This document shows, one piece after another, positions 26,141-38,984 of a stretch of 64,000 nt of DNA. The position numbers and the translations under genes were made by a program. The notes under the pieces are model-generated. The model was not told the origin of the DNA. It worked only from the letters and a program-made list of their open reading frames with translations, and made no database searches. Position 1 is the stretch's first letter. Each line of letters begins with the position of its first letter. This DNA is from Betaproteobacteria bacterium (GTDB lineage: Bacteria; Pseudomonadota; Gammaproteobacteria; Burkholderiales; SG8-41), in NCBI GenBank assembly GCA_021732605.1, contig JAKFUS010000027.1, forward strand, positions 1 to 64,000, in the 5' to 3' direction.

Positions 26141-26680
26141 TCAGTCGGTACCCTGGATGCGCGGAGGGCCTCGACGCAAGGACTGCACGATCTGATCGGC
26201 CGACTCCATCATGATTTTTCCGCGACACAGGTATTCACGGTAAAGCGTGACGTGTTGTGCATTGATCTCGCGGAATTCAATGGGCTGCCACCGCGGGTTA
26301 CGCGCCCGTGCCCAAGTCCGGTCACTGCGACCGATGGCGTAATACTTCTGCTCCCGGGATTCGCAGCGGATACCCTCGAAGGACACATTGCTGGCGCCAC
26401 CGGCGGCCTTGATCACCAGCGTATAACGCACAACGCCGTCGCTGCCGGCCGACACTGACTTTGCATCGACGAAAAAGCGGTGGGATGAGGCGGCGCCGAC
26501 GTCCAGCCGAAGCAGATTTTCATCCGCAGGATAGGCCGGAAGCTGCTGCTGCATTTCGGTCCAGGGCGTGATTTCGCGGTCGTAGTTGTAATCCCAACCG
26601 TCCCACTGCGCCAGCGCCGGGCCGGCGGCCAGCCATCCGGCAGCGGCCCAGCATGCAAATCTGATGCGTATGGTGCTCAC
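26141..26680 (-). CDS. CNP1-like periplasmic protein
   Basis: 179 residues from GTG 26680. A signal peptide (RIRFACWAAAGWLAAGPALA) precedes a domain that begins WDYNYDREITPWTEMQQQLP and includes FFVDAKSVS, DGVVRYTLVIK and YAIGRSDRTWARARNPRW. This fits the CNP1-like family named after a neisserial protein, of unknown function. It is convergent with proB (5-base gap) and lies 49 bases behind the DUF3501 gene on the same strand. Confidence 0.8.
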   Translation of the reverse strand: MSTIRIRFACWAAAGWLAAGPALAQWDGWDYNYDREITPWTEMQQQLPAYPADENLLRLDVGAASSHRFFVDAKSVSAGSDGVVRYTLVIKAAGGASNVSFEGIRCESREQKYYAIGRSDRTWARARNPRWQPIEFREINAQHVTLYREYLCRGKIMMESADQIVQSLRRGPPRIQGTD

Positions 26681-26729
26681 GCCGTGGATTGTAGCGCCTG
26701 CGGCGCCGGCGTGGGCTGCGAGTGGAGAA

Positions 26730-27314
26730 TCAGGCGAGATCGGCAAGCAGCGACGCGCGCATCGCATCCCCGACCCGCGCGACGGTCGCGGAATAGTTAG
26801 GATGATCCACCCCCATCGCCAGTGCCGCCCCACCGCGCAATGCAGTAATCATGGTCGCGGCCAGCTCGAATCGGAGAAAATGAACAGCGGAGGTTTTCTG
26901 TCCGTTGTCACGCTCCAGATCCTCATCGGCGATCGCATGCACACGATCGCATCCCTGCACCTGAACCCAGACACGATCCTCAACACCGATCAGTTGCCCG
27001 AGCTTGATACGACGCTCGTTCTCATCGGGATATTCGATCATCATCGTCGCCTTCCAGTTGCTGCCGTCGGGAATCAACGGGTTATAGGCTTCCAGTTCAT
27101 CGACGATGCCGGCCTGCTCGAAAATCTTCTCAGCGCGCAGCATCTCCTGCACCTGATAACGGATGGTCAGCTCATCCTCGAAAATCAGCGTCACATTTGC
27201 GCCCAGTTGGATTGCGCGGTCCTTCTTGTGCGCAATCACCTTGGCACGGAATTCTGGCCGCACCCTGGCGTAGGTCTCGAGCGGCATCAGACTGTCTTGG
27301 TTTATGTGGGGCAT
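26730..27314 (-). CDS. DUF3501-family protein
   Basis: 194 residues, soluble. The features LETYARVRPEFRAKVIAHKKDRAIQLGANVTLIFEDELTIRYQVQEMLRAEKI are typical of DUF3501. The family has no established function, but its genes are regularly found beside a rubrerythrin and an Fe-S oxidoreductase, as here. It starts eight bases after the Fe-S oxidoreductase stop, so the two are very likely co-translated. Confidence 0.85.
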   Translation of the reverse strand: MPHINQDSLMPLETYARVRPEFRAKVIAHKKDRAIQLGANVTLIFEDELTIRYQVQEMLRAEKIFEQAGIVDELEAYNPLIPDGSNWKATMMIEYPDENERRIKLGQLIGVEDRVWVQVQGCDRVHAIADEDLERDNGQKTSAVHFLRFELAATMITALRGGAALAMGVDHPNYSATVARVGDAMRASLLADLA

Positions 27315-27322
27315 GGCGGTGA

Positions 27323-28675
27323 TCAGAGTCCGTAGGCGATACGTATCAAGGTAATGGGATGCTGCTTCTGCGCTTTGCTGCCGTCGGCTTTGTTCATATG
27401 ACCTTCTCGAATGCCTTGCTGGATATGGCGACCGGCAATGGCGCAGTCGGAGCTGATGTAATCCGGCGCGGCATCGTTCATCAGGCGAAACACCGGACGA
27501 CCGATTTTCATCGACTGCTCGAAAAACTCGCTTTTGACGCCCCAGGTGCCGTCATGACCGGCACAGCGCTCCACCGTGGTGACGGTGGTATCGGGGATCA
27601 TTTCCAGCAGTTCGCGCGTCTTCTGCCCCATGTTCTGCACCCGCAAGTGACAGGGGATGTGATACGACACCTTGCCCAGCGGCTGGCTGAAATCTTTTTT
27701 CAGCATTCCGTCCTTGTGCCGCAGCACCAGGTATTCGAACGGGTCGAACATCGCCTCGCCCACTGCCTGCACATCGGCATCGTCCGGGAACATCAGCGGC
27801 AATTCCTGCTTGAACATCAGCGTGCACGACGGCACGGCAGTTAGAATGGCGTACCCCTCGCGCGCCAGTTTAGCCAGAACGGGGATATTCAATTCCTTGT
27901 TCCGCGCCACGGCTTCAAGGTCGCCCAACTCCAGCTTGGGCATGCCGCAGCAGGCTTCTTTTTCGACGATGATCGCCGGAATCTCGTTATGGGCGAGGAT
28001 TTTCAGCAGATCGTGGCCGATGCCGGGCTCGTTGTAATTCACATAACAGGTCGAGAAAATTGCAACCTTGCCAGGTGCGGTTTTGCCATCCTTGACCGGA
28101 AACGAGGCATCGGGCTTCGCCGTTGAGCGGAATTTGGCACTGTCGTACTCGGGCAGCACGCGGTCCTGGTGGATGCCCAGCACGCTGTCCATGACCTTGC
28201 GCACCGGAGCGGCCTTGTTCGCCGCGTTGACCATCTGCACTACCACCGGAATCGAGGCCAGCTTGCCCAGCGCGTCAGTGCTCGACAACAGCTTGTCGCG
28301 GAATGACACTTCGCCCTTCTGGAATTTGACCGCCTTGGCGCGCAGCATCAGGTGTGGGAAATCCACATTCCATTCGTGCGGCGGCACGTACGGACACTTG
28401 GTCATGTAACACATGTCACACAGGTAACAACGGTCGATGACTTCCCAGTAATCTTTTTTGGGAATGCCGTCGACTTCCAGCGTCGGGCTTTCATCGACCA
28501 GATCGAACAGTTTGGGAAAGGCCGTGCACAGATTCACGCAGCGGCGGCAACCGTGGCAGATATCGAACACGCGCTCAAGCTCGTGGTTGAGTTTGCCTTC
28601 GTCGTAAAAATCTGCCGACTGCCAGTCCAGCGGGTGCCTGGTGGGGGCCTCAAGACTACCTTCGCGTACAGTCAT
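27323..28675 (-). CDS. GlpC/HdrD-like Fe-S oxidoreductase
   Basis: 450 residues. Two 4Fe-4S ferredoxin motifs lie near the N-terminus: CHGCRRCVNLC followed by a Pro nearby, and CYLCDMCYMTKCPYVPP. Two CCG-type domains follow, the first as EKEACCGMPKLE and the second as RCAGHDGTWG, the His-containing variant common in this subfamily. It should carry electrons, perhaps to or from the rubrerythrin. Its quinone or donor partner is unknown. No membrane segment was seen. Confidence 0.88.
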   Translation of the reverse strand: MTVREGSLEAPTRHPLDWQSADFYDEGKLNHELERVFDICHGCRRCVNLCTAFPKLFDLVDESPTLEVDGIPKKDYWEVIDRCYLCDMCYMTKCPYVPPHEWNVDFPHLMLRAKAVKFQKGEVSFRDKLLSSTDALGKLASIPVVVQMVNAANKAAPVRKVMDSVLGIHQDRVLPEYDSAKFRSTAKPDASFPVKDGKTAPGKVAIFSTCYVNYNEPGIGHDLLKILAHNEIPAIIVEKEACCGMPKLELGDLEAVARNKELNIPVLAKLAREGYAILTAVPSCTLMFKQELPLMFPDDADVQAVGEAMFDPFEYLVLRHKDGMLKKDFSQPLGKVSYHIPCHLRVQNMGQKTRELLEMIPDTTVTTVERCAGHDGTWGVKSEFFEQSMKIGRPVFRLMNDAAPDYISSDCAIAGRHIQQGIREGHMNKADGSKAQKQHPITLIRIAYGL

Positions 28676-28867
28676 GGTGTGCAGTACCGTTTATTAATAT
28701 TTTAAAAACGTTTTCCAAAAAAGTTTTCCAAAAACATGACCGCTGTGGTGCGCATGTTTGTGTCATTTTTATGGAACTTTCAATCGTTGCAGCATCAGAA
28801 AAGAAAAAGGCGCACGCGCGCCTCTTTCCATCACAAACTACAAGTATATGCCTGCTTATTTGCCTGC

Positions 28868-29287
28868 TTAGTCAGCCAGTCCGTCGAGGGCTTTCTGGAA
28901 GCGGTTCGCGTGCGAACGCTCGGCTTTTGCCAGCGTCTCGAACCAGTCGGCGATTTCGCCGAAACCTTCGTCACGCGCGGTTTTGGCCATGCCCGGGTAC
29001 ATATCGGTGTACTCATGGGTTTCGCCGGCAATGGCAGCCTTTAGGTTCTCGCGGGTGCGGCCGATCGGCAGATCGGTTGCGGGGTCGCCGCAGGCTTCCA
29101 TGTATTCGAGGTGGCCATGGGCGTGTCCGGTCTCGCCTTCAGCAGTGGAACGGAACACCGAGGCCACATCGTTTTGGCCTTCAACATCGGCTTTGGCTGC
29201 GAAATAGAGGTAGCGGCGGTTGGCTTGCGATTCGCCGGCAAATGCGGCCTTCAGGTTTCCGTGAGTCTTCGAATTTTTGAGCTGCAT
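28868..29287 (-). CDS. Rubrerythrin-family di-iron protein (no rubredoxin domain)
   Basis: 139 residues from ATG 29287 with AAAGGAG upstream. The ferritin-like four-helix bundle shows the di-iron Glu/His pattern: [33 protein letters not shown] and [11 protein letters not shown]. The C-terminal rubredoxin Fe(Cys)4 domain of classical rubrerythrin is absent. Rubrerythrins reduce peroxide, so the downstream Fe-S protein may supply electrons in place of the missing rubredoxin. A palindrome lies about 75 bases upstream. Confidence 0.92.
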   Translation of the reverse strand: MQLKNSKTHGNLKAAFAGESQANRRYLYFAAKADVEGQNDVASVFRSTAEGETGHAHGHLEYMEACGDPATDLPIGRTRENLKAAIAGETHEYTDMYPGMAKTARDEGFGEIADWFETLAKAERSHANRFQKALDGLAD

Positions 29288-29360
29288 AAAACTCCTTTAA
29301 AAACAATAGTTTACATAAATACTGCGAATACAAAGCGCATCCAGCGGCAAACCGTGCAGC

Positions 29361-29388
29361 ACAGATATTTAGACTAAATCTAATCTGT
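29361..29388. promoter_or_regulatory. Nested palindrome upstream of the rubrerythrin gene
   Basis: Outer arms ACAGAT (29361-29366) and ATCTGT (29383-29388) enclose a perfect 13-base palindrome ATTTAGACTAAAT (29367-29379), with three unpaired bases CTA. It is AT-rich in a G+C-rich genome and lies about 75 bases before the gene start. It looks like an operator for a dimeric regulator. The regulator is not identified. Confidence 0.5.
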
Positions 29389-29495
29389 AAATGGAGTGTA
29401 AATCCAAGCTGGAAGCCGAGTCAACCGACGCAACGCTGAGTGCGTCGGCACTACGCGCCATAAATCCGCATGCAACACGGAAAATGACTGCCGAA

Positions 29496-30032
29496 CTACT
29501 CGGTGCCCGCCAGTTGCGGCGCCCGTGTCCGTGACTGACGACGCGGCTTGGGCTCGGTGTTTCGCACAAGATAGCGGGACAGTTCGTTCAGCGCCTGTTC
29601 GTAGACCCCGCGCTTGAACTCGATGACATCCTGAGTCGGCGCCCAGTAATCATGCCAGCGCCAGGCGTCGAATTCGGGTTTTTCCGTCGCGCGCAGGCAA
29701 ACGTCGCAATCGCGCCCCACCAGCCGCAGCAGGAACCAGATCTGTTTCTGGCCGCGGTAATTGCCACGCCACTCGCGCCGCAGCCAGCGCTCCGGCACCT
29801 CGTAACGCAGCCAGTCGCGGGTGCGTCCCAGCACCTGCACGTGCTCGGGTTTCAAACCGACTTCTTCGTGCAATTCACGATACATCGCGGCTTCCGGGCG
29901 TTCACCGCCGTTAATGCCGCCCTGTGGGAACTGCCACGAATGTTCGCGTACCCGCTTACCCCAGAACACCTCGTTTTTGCAATTGCACAAAACGATCCCA
30001 ACGTTGGGGCGATAGCCATCTCTGTCGATCAT
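29496..30032 (-). CDS. rppH: RNA pyrophosphohydrolase
   Basis: 178 residues from ATG 30032 (an ATG two codons earlier is possible). It starts [17 protein letters not shown], the RppH hallmark. The Nudix box is complete: [20 protein letters not shown] plus VGL. It removes pyrophosphate from mRNA 5' ends and starts RNA decay. The last 20 residues are basic and probably disordered. The gene sits near divergent proS, as in many Betaproteobacteria. Confidence 0.95.
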   Translation of the reverse strand: MIDRDGYRPNVGIVLCNCKNEVFWGKRVREHSWQFPQGGINGGERPEAAMYRELHEEVGLKPEHVQVLGRTRDWLRYEVPERWLRREWRGNYRGQKQIWFLLRLVGRDCDVCLRATEKPEFDAWRWHDYWAPTQDVIEFKRGVYEQALNELSRYLVRNTEPKPRRQSRTRAPQLAGTE

Positions 30033-30115
30033 GGGCATCCCCGAATCTGTTAACCATATGGAATTGATTTTTTCACAAATCCCCGGGCATTGATAGCCCG
30101 CATTGCAGACAGATT

Positions 30116-30904
30116 TCAGGGGTAAAGATGGGTGACATCGCTGCGATTCATGGTGCGCAGCCCGGCAACAAACAGCGGAAACTCCATTCCATGGCGCAGC
30201 TCCAGCTCCGCGGCCCGGCGCTCCAGATCCGTCCAGACCAGCGGGCCCGGCGGATCGCGAAAGCCAAAGGCAATTACATTGCCCGGTTTGCGCGCCGGCA
30301 GGCATAACGTGCCATCGGAAAACACGCCCTCGATGCGTTTGAGGACTTCGTTGAACTGGCGGTCGCCGCCCCACAGGTTCACCACCAGCACGCCACCATG
30401 CGCCAGCCGTTCGCGGCAATGGCCGTAAAACTCACGCGTTGCCAGTTCCTCGACATGGGATTCCGCGTCATAACCATCGACCATGATCAAGTCAGCCCGC
30501 ACCTCGCGACGGTCCATGTATTCAGCGCCGTCACCAACAATGACCTGGAATCGTGCGTCGTCCTCCGGCACCAGGAAACATTGCCGGGCGATCGCCACCA
30601 CCTGCGGATCAAGCTCCAGCACCCGCAGCTTTGTCTGCGGCAGCTGGTGGTACACATATTTGGCCACCGAACCGCCTCCGAGGCCGATCATCAGCACATT
30701 GCGCGGTGCCGCCTGGAACAACAGGCAGGCCATCATCGACCGCGTGTAGGACAACTCCAGATCGTTCGGCCGCGCAAGGCGCATGGCGCTTTGCACCGTA
30801 TCACTGCCGATATGCAGCGAACGCACGCCGAACTTCTCGCTGACATAGACGGTTTTGGTGTCTTCAGACGGTTTGCGCAAACGCCATTTGGGCAGGAATT
30901 TCAT
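30116..30904 (-). CDS. Spermidine synthase-like methyltransferase-fold protein
   Basis: 262 residues. Rossmann fold of the polyamine aminopropyltransferase family: [54 protein letters not shown]. The classical GGGDG loop reads GGGSV, and the catalytic Asp region reads DGYDAE, so genuine spermidine synthesis is uncertain. The N-terminal beta domain is short. It is divergent from proS (77 bases between) and upstream of rppH on the same strand. Confidence 0.78.
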   Translation of the reverse strand: MKFLPKWRLRKPSEDTKTVYVSEKFGVRSLHIGSDTVQSAMRLARPNDLELSYTRSMMACLLFQAAPRNVLMIGLGGGSVAKYVYHQLPQTKLRVLELDPQVVAIARQCFLVPEDDARFQVIVGDGAEYMDRREVRADLIMVDGYDAESHVEELATREFYGHCRERLAHGGVLVVNLWGGDRQFNEVLKRIEGVFSDGTLCLPARKPGNVIAFGFRDPPGPLVWTDLERRAAELELRHGMEFPLFVAGLRTMNRSDVTHLYP

Positions 30905-30981
30905 ACTTGTTCGCAGCGGAGTTTCATAAGATTCATCGTAAGGTTCGGTAGAATAAGGGTTTTATCCGATCGGGAACAGGC

Positions 30982-32681
30982 ATGCGCGTCTCGCAGTTTT
31001 TCATTTCAACGCTGAAGGAAGCGCCTTCCGAAGCGGAAGTCATCAGCCACCAGCTCATGCTGCGCGGCGGCCTGATCAAACGCCTGACCAGTGGCGTGTA
31101 CACCTGGATGCCGCTGGGGCTGCGCGTGCTGCGCAAGGTCGAGAACATCATCCGCGAGGAAATGAACCGCGGCGGCGCCATTGAACTATTGATGCCCGCG
31201 GTACAGCCCGCCGAGCTGTGGCATGAATCGACGCGCTGGGAACAGTACGGACCCGAACTGCTGCGCATCAAGGACCGCCACCAGCGCGATTTCTGTTTCG
31301 GCCCGACACACGAAGAAGTGGTCAGCGACGTGGTGCGCCGCGAAGTGAAGAGCTATCGCCAGCTGCCGCTGAATTTCTATCAGATCCAGACCAAGTTCCG
31401 CGACGAGATCCGGCCGCGTTTCGGCGTCATGCGCGGGCGCGAGTTCATCATGAAAGATGCCTATTCCTTCCACGTCAATTACGACGATCTGCTGCGTGAA
31501 TACCGCAACATGCACGACACCTACAGTCGCATTTTCACGCGGCTGGGACTGAAGTTCCGCGCAGTCGCCGCCGACACCGGCTCGATCGGCGGCACCGGCT
31601 CGCACGAATTCCATGTGCTCGCCGACTCCGGCGAAGACGCCATCACCTACTGCCCGCAATCCGATTACGCAGCGAATGTCGAACTGGCTGAAGCCGTGGC
31701 GCCGGCCGCGACGCGCCCGGCGCCAACACTGCCATTGAAGAAAGTGCATACGCCCGGCGTCAAAACCATCGCCGAACTGTGCGCCTTCCTCAAAGTCCCG
31801 GCGCAACATACCGTCAAGGCTGTGGTGGTCGACGGCGCCGACAGCAAACCGGTGCTGCTGCTGGTGCGCGGCGATCACGAACTGAATATGATCAAGGCCG
31901 GCAAGCTGGCGCAACTCAAACAGCCGGTGACGTTTTCCTCGGTTGAATCCATCCGTGCCGCATTCGGCGCCGATCCCGGTTCTCTGGGCCCGGCGGGTTT
32001 CAAGGGAACCGTGATCGCTGATCGCGCCGTGATGGCCATGGCGGATTTTGTGATCGGCGCCAATGCCAACGATCATCATTACACCGGCGCCAACATCGGC
32101 CGCGATTTCGCCGAACCCGCTGTCGCCGACATTCGCAATGTCGTCACCGGCGATCCGTCGCCCGACGGCAAGGGTACGCTGGAGCTCTGCCGCGGCATTG
32201 AAGTCGGGCACATTTTCCAGTTGCGCACTAAATATTCTGAGGCCCTTAAACTGGGCTTCCTCGACGAGTCCGGCAAAACCCAGATCATGGAAATGGGTTG
32301 CTACGGTATCGGTGTCACGCGCATCGTTGCCGCGGCGATCGAACAGAATCATGACGAACGTGGCATCATGTTCCCGCGTGCCATTGCGCCGTTTGATGTC
32401 GCCATCGTGCCCATCGGTTATCACAAAAGTGCTGCGGTCAAAGCCGCCGCCGACCAGTTGTACGCCGAACTGCAAGCCGAAGGCATCGATGTGCTGCTCG
32501 ACAATCGCGACGAACGTCCCGGTGCAATGTTTGCCGACATGGAACTCATCGGCGTTCCGCACCGCGTGGTCATCGGCGACCGTGGCCTGAAGGAAGGCCA
32601 GATCGAATACAAAGGCCGGCGCGATGCCGAGCCTCGCAACCTGCCTTTGAATGAAGCAAAAACATCAATAAAATCAATGGT

Positions 32682-32694
<13 letters not shown>
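30982..32694 (+). CDS. proS: Prolyl-tRNA synthetase (bacterial type)
   Basis: 570 residues, class II aminoacyl-tRNA synthetase. Motif 2 lies around [19 protein letters not shown], and [17 protein letters not shown] is diagnostic. The editing (YbaK-like insertion) domain is present at about 225-385, including [17 protein letters not shown], which clears mischarged Ala. The C-terminal anticodon-binding domain ends near [23 protein letters not shown] -10-like box is at 30948, but its -35 is poor. The stop lies 13 bases inside the next gene. Confidence 0.97.
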
Positions 32695-34308
<1,614 letters not shown>

Positions 34309-34489
34309 TGCTGGTCGCCAGCGGAACATAAAACTTCCGTCCGCGGTGCTGAACTTCCAGATCACCGGGCAGCCGGCCCAGACCCAATTTGGCCAGCACC
34401 GGCCGCAACAGGCCCAGCGCAAACAGGACAACGAGCAGCGTGACCAGCCATTTCAGCATGCCCGCTGTTCGCTTACCCGCGCACTATGA

Positions 34490-36028
34490 TCAGAGTTGCG
34501 GATTCAGCCCCGCTTTGGCGCAGAGTTTGTTCACGGCATTGATGTAGGCCTTGGCGGAAGCCACCACGATATCGGTATCCGCGCCCTGTCCGTTGACGAT
34601 GCGTCCGTCCTTCGACAGCCGCACGGTCACCTCGCCCTGGGCATCGGTGCCGGTGGTGATGGCATTGACCGAATACAGCAGCAATTCGGCTTCACTAACA
34701 ACCAGCGCCTCAATGGCCTTGAACGCGGCGTCCACCGGTCCGCTGCCCTGCGCCTCCGACGGCAGCTCCTTGCCCTCGTCGGAGATGACAATGCGCGCAT
34801 AGGGCTGCTCGCCGGTCTCGGAATGTGCAGTCAGCGAAACCAGGTTGTAACGCTCGTTCTCGACATGCTCGAGGTTTTCTTCGGTAATCAGTGCATGCAG
34901 ATCCTCGTCGAAAATCTCGCGTTTCTTGTCGGCGAGTTCCTTGAAGCGCTTGAATGCGGCGTTAAGCGCCTCTTCCGATTCCAGATCAACACCGATTTCG
35001 TGCAGGCGCGTCTTGAAGGCATTGCGCCCGGACAGTTTGCCCAGCGTCAGCCGGTTGGTGGTCCAGCCCACCGATTCCGCGCTCATGATTTCGTAGGTCT
35101 CGCGGTGTTTGAGCACGCCGTCCTGGTGAATGCCAGATTCATGCGCAAACGCGTTGGCGCCGACGATGGCCTTGTTCGGCTGCACCGGATAGCCAGTGAT
35201 GCCGGAGACGAGCTTTGATGCCGGCACGATTTGCGTGGTATCGATATTGGTGTCGCAGGAAAAAAGATCCTGGCGGGTGCGCACCGCCATGACGATTTCT
35301 TCCAGTGCCGCGTTGCCGGCGCGCTCACCGAGGCCGTTGATGGTGCATTCCACCTGGCGCGCGCCGTTTTGCACCGCAGCCAGCGAATTGGCAACAGCTA
35401 GGCCGAGATCGTTGTGGCAGTGCACTGACCAGATCACCTGATCAGCATTTGGAATCCGCTCGCGCAGGTTTTTGATGAGTCGCCCAAACTGATCAGGCAG
35501 GGTATAACCCACTGTGTCCGGCACGTTGATGGTTTTCGCACCGGCCTTGATCACCTGTTCGAGAATGCGGCACAGAAAATCAAGATCCGAGCGGCCGGCG
35601 TCTTCCGGAGAGAACTCCACGTTATCGGTATATTCCCGCGCCCACTTGATCGCGCGCACCGCCTGGTCGATGACCTGCGAAGGCTCCATGCGCAACTTCT
35701 TTTCCATGTGGATCGGCGACGTCGCGATGAAGGTATGTATGCGCGGCTGCGCAGCCACCTTGACCGCCTCGCCGCAGCGGCGGACATCGCGTTCATTGGC
35801 ACGCGCCAGCCCGCAGATGGTGCTGTCCTTGATCGCGCGGGCAACGGCCTGCACTGACTCGAAATCGCCATCGCTGGCGGCAGGGAATCCGGCTTCAATG
35901 ATATCCACGCGCATGCGCTCCAGCTGCCGTGCGATACGGAGTTTGTCGTCCTTGCTCATCGACGCTCCGGGGCTCTGTTCGCCATCACGCATCGTCGTAT
36001 CAAATATGATCAATTTTTCTTTGGCCAT
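34490..36028 (-). CDS. leuA: 2-isopropylmalate synthase
   Basis: 512 residues. HMGL-like catalytic domain with [15 protein letters not shown], the metal-binding [13 protein letters not shown], and [14 protein letters not shown]. The C-terminal LeuA dimerisation/regulatory domain (about 390-512) gives leucine feedback. It condenses acetyl-CoA with 2-oxoisovalerate, the first committed leucine step. GAGG lies before ATG 36028. A G+C-rich inverted repeat (36053-36073) in the leader has no T-run, so attenuation is not supported. Confidence 0.96.
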   Translation of the reverse strand: MAKEKLIIFDTTMRDGEQSPGASMSKDDKLRIARQLERMRVDIIEAGFPAASDGDFESVQAVARAIKDSTICGLARANERDVRRCGEAVKVAAQPRIHTFIATSPIHMEKKLRMEPSQVIDQAVRAIKWAREYTDNVEFSPEDAGRSDLDFLCRILEQVIKAGAKTINVPDTVGYTLPDQFGRLIKNLRERIPNADQVIWSVHCHNDLGLAVANSLAAVQNGARQVECTINGLGERAGNAALEEIVMAVRTRQDLFSCDTNIDTTQIVPASKLVSGITGYPVQPNKAIVGANAFAHESGIHQDGVLKHRETYEIMSAESVGWTTNRLTLGKLSGRNAFKTRLHEIGVDLESEEALNAAFKRFKELADKKREIFDEDLHALITEENLEHVENERYNLVSLTAHSETGEQPYARIVISDEGKELPSEAQGSGPVDAAFKAIEALVVSEAELLLYSVNAITTGTDAQGEVTVRLSKDGRIVNGQGADTDIVVASAKAYINAVNKLCAKAGLNPQL

Positions 36029-36138
36029 GATTCAAACCTCAATCTTTACGCCGGGCGCAATCATTGCGCGCCCGCAATCGGGATTCCCGGCACCGTGTTC
36101 CGGGCCGGACTGAAAGCACTATAAATGAGAGGGGGGGG

Positions 36139-36246
36139 TTAGCGCGCGCGGCCGCGCAGCAGCAGACCGGCCAGCACAAGCGCGGCGTTAGAGAGCTTTT
36201 TGTTCAAAAGCTTCTGGGACTCTTGGGTCTGCGTTAAACGTTCCAT
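36139..36246 (-). CDS. Possible 35-residue small protein (unproven)
   Basis: A short frame, MERLTQTQESQKLLNKKLSN followed by a hydrophobic stretch and RGRAR, lies between pssA and leuA. It has no clear ribosome binding site. An amphipathic N-terminus followed by 12 hydrophobic residues and a basic tail could be a membrane-associated microprotein, or chance. Its stop codon abuts a run of eight G. Confidence 0.25.
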   Translation of the reverse strand: MERLTQTQESQKLLNKKLSNAALVLAGLLLRGRAR

Positions 36247-36288
36247 ACGACTGAAATATATCGGCTTTTTTCCAGCCGTGCAAGCCGG

Positions 36289-37110
36289 CTAGTCGGGCAC
36301 CGCAGGTGGCAGGGTTTTGCGGCGGAAGCGGTCATAGACCCACAGCGCATACCCCGACAGGCCATACAGCCCGAACAGCGTGAACAACATCTCGGGTAAT
36401 GTGTTCGCAAACGCAATCAGCATGACAAAACCCAGCGCGATGGCGACCACCGCGGAAAACGGCACGCTCTTGCGCAGATTGATGTCCTTACCGCTGTAGA
36501 AACGCAGGTTGCTGACCATGGTCAGGCCGGCGACCAGGGTCAGACACCAAGCCAGCCATTTCACGTCGGCACCCTTGACCTGGTATTCCGACATCGCCAG
36601 TACCAGGCCGGCGACCAGTGCCGCCGCCGCGGGGCTGGGCAGTCCCTGGAAAAACCGTTTGTCGACGACATCGATGTTGGTATTGAAACGCGCCAGCCGC
36701 AGCGCGGCGCAGGCGCAATAAACAAAGGCTGCGATCCAGCCCAGCTTGGTGGACAACCATGGCCCGAGCAGCGGTACGGTTTTCATCGCGGCAAAATCCT
36801 TCAGCGCCCATACATAAACCACCAGTGCCGGCGCCACGCCGAAGGACACCATGTCGGACAGACTGTCGAGTTCGGCGCCGAATGCGCTTTGAGTATGCGT
36901 TAGTCGCGCCACGCGACCGTCAAGACCGTCCAGCACCAGCGCGACGAATATGGCAATCGCCGCCTGCTCGAAATGGCCGCTGACCGCCTGCACCACCGCG
37001 TAAAACCCGGCGAACAGGGCGGCGAGTGTGAACATGTTGGGCAGCCAATAGATCCCGCGCCGCGCAAAGCGGGATTTAATGAACAGCTTGTGATCTTTGC
37101 GTTCGGTCAT
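36289..37110 (-). CDS. pssA: CDP-diacylglycerol-serine O-phosphatidyltransferase
   Basis: 273 residues, integral membrane. The CDP-alcohol phosphatidyltransferase motif is complete, from DGLDGRVARLTHTQ to ELDSLSD (D-G-X2-AR-X8-G-X3-D-X3-D). About seven hydrophobic segments follow. It makes phosphatidylserine, which the adjacent psd product decarboxylates to phosphatidylethanolamine. It lies 65 bases after psd on the same strand. Confidence 0.93.
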   Translation of the reverse strand: MTERKDHKLFIKSRFARRGIYWLPNMFTLAALFAGFYAVVQAVSGHFEQAAIAIFVALVLDGLDGRVARLTHTQSAFGAELDSLSDMVSFGVAPALVVYVWALKDFAAMKTVPLLGPWLSTKLGWIAAFVYCACAALRLARFNTNIDVVDKRFFQGLPSPAAAALVAGLVLAMSEYQVKGADVKWLAWCLTLVAGLTMVSNLRFYSGKDINLRKSVPFSAVVAIALGFVMLIAFANTLPEMLFTLFGLYGLSGYALWVYDRFRRKTLPPAVPD

Positions 37111-37175
37111 GATGGACCATCTTAAACCATAGAACGGGATGGCGTGTCCGTACGGTAACCGCGGTACGCCGGGCG

Positions 37176-37820
37176 TCAGGGCAACGCCGCGAGCACGGTT
37201 TCAGTGGCGTAGACCTTGTCGCCGACGGTGACCCGTGGTGTTGCCGTCAGCGGCAGGTAAACATCCACCCGCGAACCGAAACGGATGAATCCGAAACGCT
37301 CACCGCGGGCGAGTTGCCGGCCTTCCTTGGCATAACAAAGAATGCGCCGTGCAATCAGCCCGGCAACCTGCACGCAGGTCACGTCCTGGCCGTCCGGTGT
37401 GCGCAGATAAATCACCGCACGTTCGTTTTCCATGGAAGCCTTGTCCAGATCGGCGTTGAAAAACTTGCCCGGGAAATACCAGGTCTTCTCCACCACGCCA
37501 TCCACGGGACTGCGGTTGGAATGGGCGTTGAATACATTCATGAACACGCTGATCTTCAGCGCATCACGCTCGAGATAGGGGTCGCGCGCCTTTTCGACCA
37601 ACACGATGCGTCCGTCGGCGGGCGAAAGCACCGCACCGGCTTCACCGGGAATTCTCCGCGGCGGATCGCGGAAAAACTGCACCATGAAGATGACGATAAA
37701 CCACGGAAATGCTGCCCAGCCGAAACCTGCCCAGGCGTGGATGCCGACCGTCACGACCAGCGCAATGGCAATGAACGGCCAGCCCTCACGGGCAATGATC
37801 GGATGGGGATAATGGTTCAT
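37176..37820 (-). CDS. psd: Phosphatidylserine decarboxylase (short, pyruvoyl-type)
   Basis: 214 residues from ATG 37820, the short Psd class. Two N-terminal membrane helices precede [24 protein letters not shown] and [16 protein letters not shown]. Self-cleavage to form the pyruvoyl group is expected at the Gly-Ser of [11 protein letters not shown]. It completes phosphatidylethanolamine synthesis with pssA. It follows ilvC, from which it is separated by a nested inverted repeat. Confidence 0.93.
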   Translation of the reverse strand: MNHYPHPIIAREGWPFIAIALVVTVGIHAWAGFGWAAFPWFIVIFMVQFFRDPPRRIPGEAGAVLSPADGRIVLVEKARDPYLERDALKISVFMNVFNAHSNRSPVDGVVEKTWYFPGKFFNADLDKASMENERAVIYLRTPDGQDVTCVQVAGLIARRILCYAKEGRQLARGERFGFIRFGSRVDVYLPLTATPRVTVGDKVYATETVLAALP

Positions 37821-37831
37821 CGGCAAATGGC

Positions 37832-37892
37832 GAAAGGCGGTTTACGCAGGGTTCGCCTTTGGAGGCGAATTCCCCGGCACAAACCGCCTTTC
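37832..37892. repeat. Nested inverted repeats between ilvC and psd
   Basis: GAAAGGCGGTTT (37832-37843) and AAACCGCCTTTC (37881-37892) are perfect 12-base arms. Inside them TTCGCCT (37852-37858) and AGGCGAA (37863-37869) form a second stem. No T-run follows, so it is more likely an RNA-stability or processing structure than a simple terminator. Confidence 0.7.
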
Positions 37893-37901
37893 ACCTGTTC
37901 G

Positions 37902-38948
<1,047 letters not shown>

Positions 38949-38984
38949 TCATGCGCGGACATGGGCATGCGCCCTGCCCGCCCC

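Noticed and set aside
36053-36073. Inverted repeat in the leuA leader as an attenuator
   Set aside because: No T-run and no leader peptide rich in Leu codons was found.
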